Part shown: in pieces, positions 38,997 through 51,661 of the stretch | Numbering within the stretch: position 1 is the stretch's first letter | Layout: each line of letters begins with the position of its first letter | NCBI RefSeq assembly: GCF_003473485.1 | Contig: NC_053045.1 | Coordinates: 58,136,494-58,200,493, forward strand | DNA from: Medicago truncatula | Taxonomy: Eukaryota > Streptophyta > Magnoliopsida > Fabales > Fabaceae | Length of the DNA: 64,000 nucleotides | Reading direction: 5' to 3' | Translations under genes and position numbers: made by a program | Notes under the pieces: generated by a model | Databases searched by the model: none | What the model was told of the DNA's origin: nothing | The model's input: the letters and a program-made list of their open reading frames with translations, nothing else

Positions 38997-39067
38997 TTTT
39001 TTTATTCGTAATTTGCTTTGTTTGTCCAAGAGATGCCATTTAAAAAGTTTTGCAATAAAAACATAAA

Positions 39068-39856
39068 GGCTTAAGTGTAGTTTTGCCCCCCCCCCTATTT
39101 TGACTGAATCTGCATTTTATCTCCCCTATTTTAAAATTCGGAATATTACCCCCCAATTTAATGTTTTTCGAAATTTTACCTCCACCACAGTGAATTTTGA
39201 CTGATGTGGCAATGATGATATAGATTTTAAAGTATTATCTTATTATCCACCTAATTTATTATTTAAATTAAATATTTTTTAATTACAAAATTAAAATTTT
39301 TTTTTTAAAAAAACTTTAAAAAGTACCATAAAATGCAGAAAAAAAATCTGAAAAATACTAAAATAATTTTTTAAAAAAAATCGGAAAAAATTATAAAATA
39401 CCATAAAATGCAAAAAAAAAATCTGAAAAATACTAGAAAATAGAGATAAAACGTATGGAAAAAAATCAAAATAAACGAAAAAAAATCCATTAAAAAAGGA
39501 AGAAAGTATTTTTGTACGCAAATATAAGGAAAATAATATTTTGAAGGAAATATAAGGAAAATTATTATTATTATTATTATTATTTTAAGTTACATTTTTT
39601 ATTTATCTTTTTTTTTAGTTCAGTATATTTTATATAAATAATTTAAATAGGTGGATATTTTTTTAATATTATTTAAGCCACATCAGCCAACTCTTGAAAT
39701 TTTTTAAATTGGAGGGGTAAAATTCCGATTTTTAAAACAGGGGGACCAAAATTTCAAAAATCATTAAAATGAGGGGTAAAATTCCGAGTTTTAAAATAGG
39801 GGGGGGGTAAAATCCCGATTCAGTCAAAATAGGGGGAGCAAAATTGCACTTAAGCC
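39068..39856. mobile_element. Mutator-type MITE with perfect 9-bp duplication
   Basis: A 789-bp element with ends GGCTTAAGTG and CACTTAAGCC. Inverted arms of about 150 bp share phrases like TTTTGACTGAATC and ATTTTAAAATTCGGAAT. Flanks AAACATAAA (39059-39067 and 39857-39865) are identical. The interior is AT-rich, with runs of C or G in the arms and a (TTA)n run near 39565-39583. No coding capacity. Confidence 0.85.
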
Positions 39857-39902
39857 AAACATAAATATATGATTGATTACACAAACACTCTCTTTTTAAC
39901 AC

Positions 39903-40350
39903 TTAGGCCCCGTTTGGATTGGCTTATTTTGAGCTTATATGGACTTATCTACTCCCATAAGCCTTTTTAAATGTGTTTGGGCAAATAAATAAAAATAGCT
40001 TATCATAGTTTCATAAGCTGCTTATGCCATATTTTAATAAGTCTAAATTTTCATCTTAGGCCCCGTTTGGATAAACAGCTTATATAGATGCTTATAGCAT
40101 TAGTGCTTATAACATTAGAGCTTACATCATAAGCTCTTATACTTGATAAGCTATTTATGTTTGGATATGTACACTAAAAAGTACTTACATAAATTGAAGT
40201 GTTTGGATGTGACATTACATAAGCAATTATCGTAATTTTAAATATTTTTAATTTAACAAAAAAATCAAAGAATCGAACCACGATTATCAAGATTTTTTTT
40301 TTGATAAAATTAATCAAGATGTAAAAAACAATATTATAATATATTAATTA

Positions 40351-40387
<37 letters not shown>

Positions 40388-40791
40388 TAATCAATATTCG
40401 TCCTTAAAAAAAATTAATATTCATATAAGACAAAATTAACATTCGAGGTGTAAATAAATAGTCTAAACATCATCATACACAGGTATAATAGTATATGATA
40501 AGCTTTTTTTTTTTTTTTTTAAAAAAGTATAATAATATAAATATAAACTTGAAAAATTATGATCGTAAACTTACCATATATATATGAGTAAATTACACTC
40601 CCCTCCCCTCAAAGATGCTTGAATTACACTCCCCTCCCCTCTTAAGTTAAAATATACACTTTACTCCCTCAATATTTTTTTATGTTAAAATTTATACTCC
40701 CCTCTCTTATAAGATGCTTGAATTACAAACCTCTCTCTTAATAATTAAATATGCACTACACTTTAATCTATTTGAACATAAATAAATATTC

Positions 40792-40829
<38 letters not shown>

Positions 40830-42416
40830 TTTTGAATCACCATTTAAGAAAAATTAATTCATTTCTTTATAGTTTAAATGTCATGATAATTAAATTTAAA
40901 TATATTGCTATTAATTTTATAAATTAGAGTATCAAATTAACTTTTAAATAATCATGTTTTAATGATTTTAGTAATTTTTTACATATTTTAATTTTGTTTT
41001 GGGTTGTTTCATGTTTTATAATAGAGTTTAAAACTAAATGTTAATGAAATTGTGAATAAAAAATAGCGAAAAATATGTATTCAATTTTTTATTATATTAA
41101 AATAGACCCGCAATAATATTTTTTTTAAGTGTGTTAAATTATTATTTTTTGCTAGATTATTAGAAATAATAAAATAGAATATTGAAGGAGTAAAGTGTAG
41201 ATTTTAACATAAGAGTGGAGGGGGATGTAATTCAAGCTTCTCTTAAGGGAGGGGGGGTGAAATTTTTTCTAATATGTTTTGAATAAGAGGGAAGGGGAGT
41301 GTATATTTTAACTTAAGAGGGGAGGGGAGTGTAATTCAAGCATCTTTGAGGGGATGAGAGTGTAATTTACTATATATATATATAGATATTATGTACAGTT
41401 TGTTACAAAAAAAAGATAAGATAAGTTTGTTTTTTTTATTCAGTTTCATTTTGTTACGCAACAAAAAAATAATATAAATCTTCCTTAAAAAAAATCTTAG
41501 TTACCTGTGTTACTTTAGTAAGATAAGTATATAGCAATTTTGTTACTCATGCACAACCAAAGATAACTAACATTATAATTAAAATTTATGTTTTTTTCTA
41601 AAAACAAAAAAAAATAAAATTAAAATATATGTTTTGAAAAAGTGGATCCATAGAGAATCGAAGGAGGTTACATAAATTCATAAGCTCCTTGTTAAGCCGG
41701 AGGGTAAGCTGAAAATTTAGGCTTATTAAAATATGGCATAAGCAGCTTATGAAACCATGATAAGCTATTTTCATTTATTTATCCAAACACCTTTAAAAAG
41801 GCTTATGGGAGTAGATAAGCCCACATAAGCTCAAAATAAGCCAATCCAAACGGGGCCTAAGGCTTAACAAGGAGCTTATGAATTTATGTAACCTCCTTCG
41901 ATTCTCTCTGGATTCACTTTTTCAAAACATATATTTTAATTTTTTTGCTTTTGTTTTTAGAAATAAACATAAATTTTAATTATAATGTTAATTATCTTTG
42001 GCAGTGCATGAGTAACAAAATTGTTATATACTTATCTTACCAAAGTAAGACACATAACTAAGATAATTTTTTTTTTGAAGGAAGATTTTTATTATTTTTT
42101 TGTTACGTAACAAAATGAAACTGAATAAATAAAACAAAATTAACTTGTCTTTTTTTGGTAACAAACTATACACTGTTATCTTTGATTTTTGTGGTTCGAT
42201 TTTTTGATTTTTTTGTTAAATTTAAAATATTTAAAATTTCGATAATTGCTTATGTAATCTCAGATCCAAACACTTCAATTTATATAAGTACTTTTTAGTG
42301 TACATATCCAAACATAAATAGCTTATCAAATATAAGAGCTTATGATGTAAGCTCTAATATTATAAGCCCTAATGTCATAAGCATCTATATAAACTATTTA
42401 TCCAAACGGAACCTTA
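39903..42416. mobile_element. Nest of palindromic elements with GGCCCCGTTTGGAT ends
   Basis: Unit A (39903-40055) starts TTAGGCCCCGTTTGGATTGG; its inverse lies at about 41700-41860. Unit B starts at 40056 with TTAGGCCCCGTTTGGATAAA and ends at 42416 with TTTATCCAAACGGAACCTTA. The A inverse sits inside B, at the centre of a large palindrome with arms of about 310 bp (41385-41695 and 41861-42175). A further inverted-repeat element (40587-41371) lies inside as well. No coding frame. The motif GGGCCCCGTTTGGAT is typical of plant hAT- and PIF-type MITEs. Confidence 0.65.
40587..41371. mobile_element. Inverted-repeat element nested within the palindrome
   Basis: Starts AGTAAATTACACTCCCCTCC and ends with its near-inverse GAGTGTAATTTACT. 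The arms extend about 150 bp and repeat the CACTCCCCTCCCCTC motif twice. It is flanked by (TA)n tracts. The interior is AT-rich with a (TA)n run at 40797-40827. Confidence 0.7.
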
Positions 42417-42563
42417 ATCTTTTATTGAATGAAACTAATGTGAATCATACACTTTAAAAATGGATGGCATTTAACATGGGAAATGGTTCCTTCAAAAAAA
42501 ATGGTAAAAGATAAAACTTTCCACCGTTGAAAAGTCAATTTTAATAAAGTACATACATTTTTT

Positions 42564-43150
42564 ATGGTCTCTCAAAATTATATTATTCTTTTAGATCATC
42601 TTCCAACACTATTCTTTCTCCTTCATGCCTCATGGACCCACCACCACCAACATCAAACCTGCCATTCCTTTTTTTTTTTTTTTTTTTCTTCTTCTTCCGG
42701 AAGAATTAAAAAGCACAAAGAAGCTAAAAAATACCACCAAGCGAACCAGATAAGCAATACTTTCTACAATACATCTCCCAGAAAGAATTAAAAAGCACAA
42801 AGAAGCTAAAAAATACCACCAAGCGAAAAATACCACAAGACATTCTTTCTCATTCCATCAATGTCACATAAGCAATACTTTCTACAATACATCTCCCAGA
42901 AAGAATTAAAATGAACAAATCATCGTTTCTTAATTTTGACATCGTTCTACAACACATCTCCCTCCTGCCTCCACCACCTCAATGGACTTTCTTTCTCACT
43001 CCATCAATGTCACATAAGCAATTTTTTTTTTTTAAGCAAAGCAATTCCATAAGCATTAAAGAGAATAAAAACCATTTTTTTTCATTGTTTGGTTTTAACG
43101 ATATCAAAATTTATTTTATTTTATTTTTTGCAAACCCAGATCTATAAACA
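42564..43150. repeat. Short tandem duplications in low-complexity DNA
   Basis: A block of about 43 bp (AAAGCACAAAGAAGCTAAAA and onward) occurs at about 42708 and 42788. Another, AAGCAATACTTTCTACAATA and onward, occurs at about 42750 and 42869. Long T runs lie near 42669-42687 and 43022-43034. Open frames across it are low-complexity and not credible genes. Confidence 0.6.
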
Positions 43151-46060
43151 TGTATGTATATTCTCTGCTTTCCTGGATTTTGTTTCTCATCTTTGTTTCC
43201 AAAGGGAATTGGATCCATGATTTCAATAAAAATGTTTGACAAATGAAAGAGTAAGCTGTGTTGTTATGAGAATTTTAGAAATTGAATGTTTGAGAAATTT
43301 GGAGTCATAGGTATGAATGGATATTGAGGAACAGGCTTCAAGTTATGGTGAATGTTATTGTTGTTTCTGGATTGTTGATGATGTAGTCGTAGAACAGTTG
43401 AGTTGATTTTCATCCTTTCTTTGAAGAGTTTTTAATTTTTGAAATAGTTGAAAAATTATTCAGTATTGAGAGTCTACGGTAAGACAGCGTTCTTTACTTG
43501 ATCTAGTGGTTCAAATTAACTTTCTCATGATGGGAAAATATTATCATTTCCCATGTTAAATGTCACCTTAAAATGAGTCATGCATAATATTGATAAAAGA
43601 CAAGTCTTAAATTTGAGAGGTCTTAAATTCAAGTTATATGAATGTCTTTGGAGTGAGGTATATATAAATCCATTTATACATATATTTTGAATTCAAAGGT
43701 CTTTTCTATCTTAGATCGAAGCATCATCCGCACACTATAAATTTAAGGTTGTGACCAAATAAGATTTGTTATTCCTTTTGGTGTGATCTATGATTAAGCT
43801 CCAAATAAGATTTGTCCTTTCAAAAATATATCCTCTCATGTTTGAACTTTGGTTGTTAATTATGTCATTTCATCACACAACAAAACTGAAGGGTCGCAAT
43901 AACTCGTCTAAATTCTCTGTCTAGTCTTAACTCTCAACGTTTGTGGATAAATATTGATCTTTGGTTGAAAGTGACTGTAATATAAGGACACATATATAAC
44001 TTTGCGTTAAAGTGACCGCATATAATTAAGGATCCAAGTCAACAATAAACTTGATTACACCCAAATTCGATTAGTAGAGGTTGTGCATACATCATTCTCA
44101 TCTCATAATAAGAAAGCGAAAAGACAAGCCAATGGTTTGGATATGTTAGGTATTTTGGACTTTACCTTGCCATGTAATTTCAAACATTTACTTTTAAGGG
44201 GTTTAATTTCAAACATGATTATTATATTCATAATAAAACGATTTTAATGGCTTAAGCAGGTTTAAAACTAGCTTTTCAGGGTTGATAGTTTACTTTTGCT
44301 ATCTTTGTTAGTGCATTGTACCTTGTACGTAATAATAAAAAATAGATATTTACATGATTAGGTTCTGTCATGGATAAAGAATGAAATAATAAGCAATTAA
44401 GATAAGATGAAGTAAAAAATATTGTATCAACCAAACGCTGTAAAGGGGAGAGACAAGTATGGAGAAACCTTTTCGTGTTGATCTCTAATAAAAGGTTTGG
44501 TATGACTCGTCCTCATCAACACATGAACGTCATTATCAAAACAACAAGATCTTGGGTAGGCCAATTAAACTCCGTGAATGAGGGATAATTACAAAACCTC
44601 ACTGTTACTCATTTTTTGGTTGAGTATGAGTCCTTAAGAAGGTCTAGCTTTTTTCTTTGGGTCCAACTAATGGGTCTAACTTTAATTAAAGTAATATCTT
44701 TCCATTCGAAAACAACTTTGTCCACCCCTATATTTTCGAATATGACAAAAACTAAAATTTTGTACGGAAGTACACATCCAGACGGCATAATTTTTTATGA
44801 TATGTATATCCGAAGTGATTTGGGAGGTGAGAAAAGTTACTCCCTCAAATCTCAATTGAAGCTATTTCCATTTAACCAACAAAAGAGCGAGAGATATGGA
44901 AGACCTTTTATGAGTTATGACAAGTCATTATAACCAATGTGAATTGAGAAGCTGCTATAATAATACGATTCCATGCACTTGCATGAGGACAAACAGATAG
45001 CCATAAGCATTGGATATATATATACATCCTTATCAAGAGAGTGAATGGCCATACGGGTAATAACATTATTGATAGTTCAGTTCACCCATCCTAATCCTAA
45101 ATGCAGTAGCAGTTTCTAAACAGGTTCTACTAGAAAGGATACAAAAAATCTGTTACAAAGTCATACTTAACTTTGTTTCGGTACAACCGAAGAACAGCTT
45201 TGAGTAATCCTTTTTCAATAATTGGCATCTTAAACTAATGACTGAGACCTTGTTATAGAATCTGTCTGATGCATGACACTCTGCCAGATTATGTAACTGA
45301 TGAAAATGTCTAGTAGTGGAAGAGGAACTAGCTATTCTTTTGAAAAAATCAAACCAGATATGAGGTAGCAAATTAAGAAACAATACATTATAATCATAAT
45401 GACATTACATATATAGAAAGTCTCATGAAAAACGAAAAGCAATATTTTTCTTAGAGAACAAGATATCCTAAAAATAATAAAGTGGGTATTATTTCCAAAA
45501 TCTACCATGATATTCATACAAGTCAAACATAGAAACACCACTGTCACAGCCACAAGCCAACAAGTGAACTTAATGATATATCTTAGGGAAATGAGATAAT
45601 GTCACCTACAGTGGTGGGATAAAGATGCAGGAGCATACCAGAGGAAATTTCACTAATAAAATCATAAGCTAAGTAACACCATCATTAACTTAAAGTGATA
45701 TTTAGAATGTTGATTGTCTTCACAATACCTAGAGACTGGAATGGGAAACCCTTTTCTTTGTAACATTATAACTTGTCAACTTTACATCTCCTGCAGGAGT
45801 AATGCTGCTGACCTAAAGCTTCAAGAAAGATGAAAGGGCCAAACAAGATCAATTGTCCAACACTCATGTGTGACATTGTTGTCTGAAAATATAGTCAAGC
45901 TTCTTTAGTGCATTACAAAATAACTACAACCTCAAGAGAACTCGTGTTTTCGAGCGAGTCTCACATGAAATTCACTCAATAGATTGTACGTGAAATTCAC
46001 TCAATAATAGATTGTGTTAAAAAGCATGTTGTTAGCATTTTTCTTCTACAAAACAACAAC
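43150..46060. other. Intergenic, no gene recognised
   Basis: About 2.9 kb of AT-rich DNA. A 105-codon plus-strand frame at 44616-44933 and minus-strand frames at 45153-45553 have no family I know and no splice context. The part near 45700-46250 may include 3' untranslated sequence of the CRM gene. Confidence 0.35.
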
Positions 46061-46108
46061 AAAGTCTTATCCCACTAAGTGGGGTCGGCTTAAGAAACAA
46101 CATAAATG
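46048..46108. repeat. Dispersed plant repeat tag
   Basis: ACAACAACAAAGTCTTATCC followed by CACTAAGTGGGGTCGGCTTA is a phrase I recall from many plant genomes as part of a dispersed retroposon-like repeat. Only the tag is present. Confidence 0.45.
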
Positions 46109-46251
46109 AATTTTCTTGCAACATTTTTATTGCTAACTCAAGCAACGTTATTTGCAAAAACATAAAAAAAAAAAAAAAAAAAAACTAACCAACTAAATCA
46201 ACCATCATTTATACAAATTGAGAATAACATATTAATGTACACTCTGACATC

Positions 46252-49200
46252 TTAAGTTGTGTCCTCTTTTTCTTTTTTAAACTTTGCAACATGTTCGTGA
46301 TACTCTTCAAGCTCTTTCTCCAACCTTTCAATGAACTGGCTAGTATGCTCAAGGGACTGCTCATACCGATATTTCTCCAAGGCCTAGAGATTTAACAAGT
46401 TAAAAAACATAAGCTATATGCTATAAGAACAGTATGCTTTCTCAACATGACATATTCCAGATAAACTTAGGCATAATCAGCGATTCAAAGCTAACTCATC
46501 CACTCTACAAAAGCACTAGTCCTTTATTTATCTGAAAATAGTCACATGACTTACTAATACATGTTTATTTTTCTGTGGATTAGTCTCTCAAAAGAAAAAA
46601 AATCATAGCTTCTATTACTAATTTGCATGAGGCCTGTGAGAGGGTAGCAGTCCCTAACACTGCGATTAATTGCAATACACAGAGGCATAAATTTATTGCA
46701 TTCTATAACTTATGTAGTTAACCACATTCATCAAACGGTGAAGATTTAAAAAACATAAGAATTATGAAATGTTTTTTTAATGAACATTATGATTTTGAAA
46801 TATTGATAATTAGTATTAGAATACAATAAATGATACAGATCATTCTCATCGGTGTAGTTTAAGCTCAACAAAAAACTATTATCACTGTAATAACTTGAAA
46901 GTAATTAACTGAATGGGTTAAATGATTGTATAATCTCAACCCTCTGATATTGCAATAATATATATGACACTAGCAGGCACTCATGCTTGATAACTGCCAA
47001 CCTCAAGCAGATAATTCTAAACTTTTCGGACTCATTTGATTCAGATTAAAAAAGAAAATTTACACATCGTATGAAAAATGATTCTTTTTAAAAATATTAT
47101 ATAAAGTAGAAACTAATTCGTGATTATTTATAATTTAAAAAACACATTTTGATCATTATCTTTCATCTACTACACTGACAATCACTATTTTTCCTACTTT
47201 TCTCCTTCCTTACTTAAACTACATAATTTCACAAAAAATACTGTATTGTATTTATCGTCATCATCAAATACGTTATGCTAATGAGTAGCTAATGCAAAGT
47301 CAAAATTACCTTTGCTTTTGATAATGTATCTGGAGGTGACATTACTTTTGGCTGTACATAGTTCTTCCCACGGTAAAAAATGATAATACTATTGGGTTTG
47401 ATGTCAATCACAATGCCTTTGCTCAGTCGAGCAAGCTCTTCAGCATATTCATGAGCTTGACCCGGTTTGCAAGGCTTACATATAACCTTTACAGTCTCAT
47501 GATTCTTCCAGTGAAGATGCATGTTTAGAACTACCCCACCAAACACTCCTCGTCTCCCAACTGGAACATAGTGTTTCTTTTTCTCTCCAGTGCGCTTCAG
47601 GTAATGCCTCTCCTCCTCAGTTAAAATTTCAGGATCAAATGTTTCTGTTGGGAGCTTCGGTACATCAAATTTCCTAAGTTTTTCGATCAACCATGTTTCC
47701 TTTCGCTTGGCCTGAAGATTTATGAGTTAAAATTAATACCCCAACTATTAAAGGCAAATTCAAGGGTGAAAGAAGACATCAGACCTAAATAATGTATGCG
47801 TGTGAATATAATATACCATAACTAAGTTAAAACAGAAAGATATCTGATATCCAACTGAATATACTATTATATTATTTCTAAGCAAGGTTAACAGAACTAA
47901 CTTCCATTCAAGCATCAAAGATAAATGTTTTCATTAAAAATATAACTTCGCATATTATCAGAAAAATACTCAAACAATTATTACAGAACTAGAAAATGTA
48001 AGGTTGGGATGGGAGAGTTAAGGAATGGACCGATAAGGAGGGAGAGTTTTCGATCCCGACCCTGAAACTAACATTTGCTATTCATGAAAAAACTAGAGAA
48101 TATACAATTACATGTGTGTGTTTGGTAGTTCAGTGGGGAGAATTGATTTTGGTTAAAAGTGATTCTGACTAAAGTGAATTGTGTTTGGATAAAAGCGAGT
48201 TGAACCATAAAATTATGTGTGAAAATCAACTCTAGAATCAAAAACTACAAATCCTAACTTCAAGTAGAATCAATTTTGGAGGCAAAATCAATTCTACTGG
48301 ACAACAATCAGACATGTTAGAACTCAGAATCAATTCTAGACCTCCAGAATCAATTTTGGTTCCTCTAGAAGTGGAACCAAACATATACAAAGTCGTACAA
48401 GAATACAAGCGAACGGGTAAAATTGTCCTAGAAGTAAATCATCAGTAACAACAACCAAGCAGCTGAAGCAAAGTACAAGCAATCGCTACAGGAAATAAAG
48501 CTTTGAACTTAAAAATTAGTATTACAAAGAAATCCAACCTTTTCAAGCTTATAGCGAATCCTAACTTCTGGATTAGGAGAATACATCTTTTGTTTTGCCT
48601 TCAAACGAAAGAATCTGAGCTCATTTAGCTTGGCCTTTCTTGATTTTTTCTTTTTATTCTGGTTCTTATTCGCAGAACCAATATCATCAGGCTTGTATAG
48701 CGAGAACCGTACAACATCATTTTGGGTCTTCAGTTCAACTGACTCATTACTTGTGTATCTGGAAGGTAGCCAGTTTCCCTGATTACCATGGCTTCGAATG
48801 ATATTTGATCTCTGCTGTGGAACAAGCGCTGATGGAGAACATGCAGGGGGCGCTCTTGAATCATGTCTCGGTGTCCTGTAAGTTCTTGGATGTATGGACT
48901 TGTATTGAGTAAAAGATCGAGATGCTATGCTGGGGGATGATGCAACGGTCGGAACATCTTCAACTAAGCATAGCCAGAATAAACTATATCTGCATTGTGA
49001 GAATATAAATTGTATTCAGGAGTCAGGACCACTATCAAAGGAGCCTGAGGTTATATCTTATACAACCATTAAGGTTTTTTTTTTTTTTTTTTTTTGAGAA
49101 AATGCGATCTACACTATATAACCACATTTAACTTTTGGATTACATTTTGCAGAAATAAGTTGAGAAGATATGAATCCGAATCAGTAGTAGCCCTAAAGAT

Positions 49201-49448
49201 ATATAGCCCAAATAAACTCATGAAAACAAAATATGCTTTCGCCCATTTCCGCTCAATTGGGAAGTAAAAAGGTAGAAGATAAAAAGATAAAGCCAATATG
49301 GCAATCATTACTGAACAAATACAAATAGAGAAAGAAATAAATATGAATCCGATAAAAGAAATGTTTTTTCTCAAGTGAGGAAAGTATACCTATTGAATGT
49401 GAAGGAAAACCCATGTTTTGCTCCTCGGACTGAAGCTGCAGAAAACAT
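46252..49448 (-). CDS. CRM-domain RNA-binding protein, four exons
   Basis: Member of the plant CRM (chloroplast RNA splicing and ribosome maturation) family, close to the single-CRM-domain type exemplified by At3g25440. Such proteins bind RNA, many aiding group II intron splicing or ribosome maturation in organelles. Exons: 49390-49448, 48539-48989, 47310-47711, 46252-46383, totalling 1044 nt or 347 aa. The N-terminus MFSAASVRGAKHGFSFTFNR is Arg/Ser-rich and lacks acids, as in organelle transit peptides. A Lys-rich stretch NKNQNKKKKSRKAK precedes the domain. The CRM domain is in exon 3: LTEEERHYLKRTGEKKKHY, the RNA-binding loop GRRGVFGGVV, and IKPNSIIIFYRGKNYVQP. A C-terminal helix (SQFIERLEKELEEYHEHVAK) may be a coiled coil. 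All phases agree and no breaks were seen. Introns hold a MITE and a long T run (49075-49096). Confidence 0.92.
48113..48389. mobile_element. MITE in CRM gene intron 2
   Basis: TGTGTGTTTGGTAGTTCAG at the left pairs with GTGGAACCAAACATATACA at the right. Inner arms AGAATTGATTTTGG / CCAGAATCAATTTTGG match, and AATCAATTCTA-type phrases are repeated. One-arm relatives occur near 25080-25220 and 49740-49800. Confidence 0.65.
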
Positions 49449-49739
49449 AAAAGTCCGCAATCCAGCTGGAAATCATAAAAGATAAGGGTAAGGAGAAAAA
49501 GGTTGGAAATGGGGTGAATTATGAAGTGTGGACGTCACCCTGAGGGATCAGTGGTGAGTGAACTATGAAGAATTAAACAAAAATAGCCAAAGGCATGGCT
49601 CAGAGTTTCATTTGGTATGGAAAAACTGTAGTAAGAAAATAAATTAATAAAACTATGTTCAGAGTAAATGAAATTTGCACCCAGAAAACAAAGTGGAGCT
49701 ATGGAAATTCTTTACAGCCCTAATAAAACCATAAATCCA
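49449..49739 (-). promoter_or_regulatory. CRM gene upstream region
   Basis: The 5' flank of the CRM gene. I see no clear TATA box or telo-box. Confidence 0.3.
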
Positions 49740-50150
49740 AGTTCTAAAATAATTTTGACTCCCAAAATTGAAACCAAACATAGGCTTATTCATACTAACT
49801 TATACATTACATTATAAACTAACCATTATATAAGATAACATTTTTGGTGATGTCAAAGAAAGACGGTGTATTATTAGATTCAATTGGATTCTATATTTGT
49901 AAGATATATTAGACTGCCATAACTTCTCATCAAACAAAAAGCTGTGACTGCAGGTCCCCTGTCTAATTTTATATTAGGCTTTTTAAATAATAGATTAAAA
50001 AAAAGGTCATGGCATGTATATCAATAGTAACTTGCAAGTGAATTTCACTTGCCCAAGATCATCATCATAACATGTTATATGTCCTGAAGTTTGAGTATTC
50101 TATGGGTGTTGTAGCAAACAAAAGGAACTAATCATTCATGGCATCCCTCC
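49740..50150 (+). repeat. Diverged duplicate of 25190-25990
   Basis: Shares ordered blocks with the segment 24.5 kb to the left, including GATTCTATATTTGTAAGAT, CTTCTCATCAAACAAAAAG-like and CTTGCAAGTGAATTTCACTT. This copy is shorter. Confidence 0.7.
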
Positions 50151-50696
50151 TCTTCTCCTTAAATAAATATAAGAATAGGATAAATTACATTTTTTATCAC
50201 TCGCACCTTCAATGGTGCAAGCGGAGTCTACATTGCCACATCATCTTAAAGAACAGTTGAACTGAATCCTATGATAAGAATAATTGTGACCAAGGTTTCA
50301 AAAAAAGGACCGGTACCGGGATTGCGGCCGTTACAAAACGGTATCAGCAGCCACCGTCACCGTTTTTGGACCTTTTCACGCCGAGAACAAAAATCACAGG
50401 AAAATTCAGAAATTTTGAACAGGAGAAAAGGAATCGAATCTCATATTCATATTTAAAAAAAGGAATCACAAGAACAGGAGAAGAAGGAATCTGAATCTTA
50501 TCTTTTTTACTTACTTCTCTTCCTGCTTGCGATTTGCGATTTCAGTTTGTTCCTGCTGCTTGCCGTTTGCGATTTGCGATTTTGTTGTGTTTTTTTTTTT
50601 TGAGTGAATAACACACGTATTAATAATAAAATTAATAATTACTTTTAGATGGTTTATTTGTTTATTCATATATTTATTTATTAAACTCGCATTCAT
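50151..50696. other. Intergenic; repeated TTGCGATTTGCGATTT phrase
   Basis: Contains GGACCGGTACCGGGATTGCG (about 50308) and a small tandem of GCGATTTGCGATTT (50528-50582). No gene. Confidence 0.4.
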
Positions 50697-50709
50697 CTCT
50701 TATTTATTA

Positions 50710-51289
50710 TGGCTTAAATATGCAATTCGTCCATGTAATTTAGACGCGTTTTGATTTTCATCTTTGTAAAAAAATATATTTAAAAACATCCATGCAAAAA
50801 ATAAATTATTTTAAAAAGGTCCTGACCCCACTTCAATTATGATTTGATATAGTTTTGGTCACGTGGCAGTTGCTGACCGTACAACTTTTGCCACGTGGCA
50901 TGCCACATAAATTTTTTTTAAATTAAAAAAATATGAAAAAAATTGAAAATTATATATTACATTTTTTTTTCAAAAATACTGAAAATTATATTTTCAAAAA
51001 TTTTGAGATTATATAATTTTTAATTTTATTTTTCAAACATTTATTTCCAGATTTAAAAAAAAAACTAATTTCCAATTTTTTTCTTCATATTTAAAAAAAT
51101 ATTGGAATTTTTTATGATTTTTTAATTTATTTTCAGTTTTTTATTTTAAAAAATTATTTTCATAAATTAAATTTTTTTAATGACGTGGACTGCCCGTGGC
51201 AAAATTTTGCAGTGATGTTTTTAATCTTTTTTTTACAAGGACGAAAATCAAAACGCGCCCAAATTACAGGGACGAATTGCATATTTAAG
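50710..51289. mobile_element. Mutator-type MITE inserted next to a SINE target
   Basis: The ends GGCTTAAATATGCAATTCGT and ACGAATTGCATATTTAAGC are inverted, and inner arms GCGTTTTGATTTTCATC / ACGAAAATCAAAACGCG match, as do CACGTGGCA motifs. Both flanks read CTCTTATTTATTA (50697-50709, 51290-51302), longer than a 9-bp duplication, so the exact edge is uncertain by a few bases. Confidence 0.75.
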
Positions 51290-51305
51290 CTCTTATTTAT
51301 TAAGT

Positions 51306-51391
51306 ATTCCCGTGAGTTTAGCTCAGTTGGTAGGAATTGCATAATATATACAAATCTGGAGTTCAAATCCCAGACACCACAAAAAAAAAAT
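51306..51391 (+). mobile_element. tRNA-derived SINE with 16-bp target duplication
   Basis: Box A-like TTTAGCTCAGTTGGTAGG and box B-like GAGTTCAAATCCC are followed by GACACCAC and ten A. The element is flanked by a perfect 16-bp repeat CTCTTATTTATTAAGT (51290-51305, 51392-51407). Short length, A-tail and target duplication fit a SINE. The tRNA-like part is too decayed to be a working tRNA. Confidence 0.8.
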
Positions 51392-51661
51392 CTCTTATTT
51401 ATTAAGTTCAAGGTAATTTTAAATTGACACTCTTAATTTGAGTATTTAGGTAACAAATACTAGATGAAACTTTAGAGAAAAAATTGAGACTTTGATGTTA
51501 GAACTTTGATTGTATATGTTGTTGTGATTGTGAGTTTGTTGTTGAATTACCACTATGACTCATCAACAATTCTTCATATGACTACCAAAAATAGAACCAC
51601 CAACAAGTTATGGATTATTTGATTATGTCTTTGGAGGAAGTGGAAATAACAATGATGAAGG

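Noticed and set aside
42564-42836. Frames rich in Phe/Ser or Lys across poly-T
   Set aside because: They arise from homopolymer and tandem duplication.
44616-44933. 105-codon plus-strand frame as a gene
   Set aside because: AT-rich composition, no recognisable domain, no splice or promoter context; likely chance.
51309-51380. A functional tRNA gene
   Set aside because: Arms do not pair, the box B is altered, and the A-tail with a 16-bp target duplication shows a SINE.
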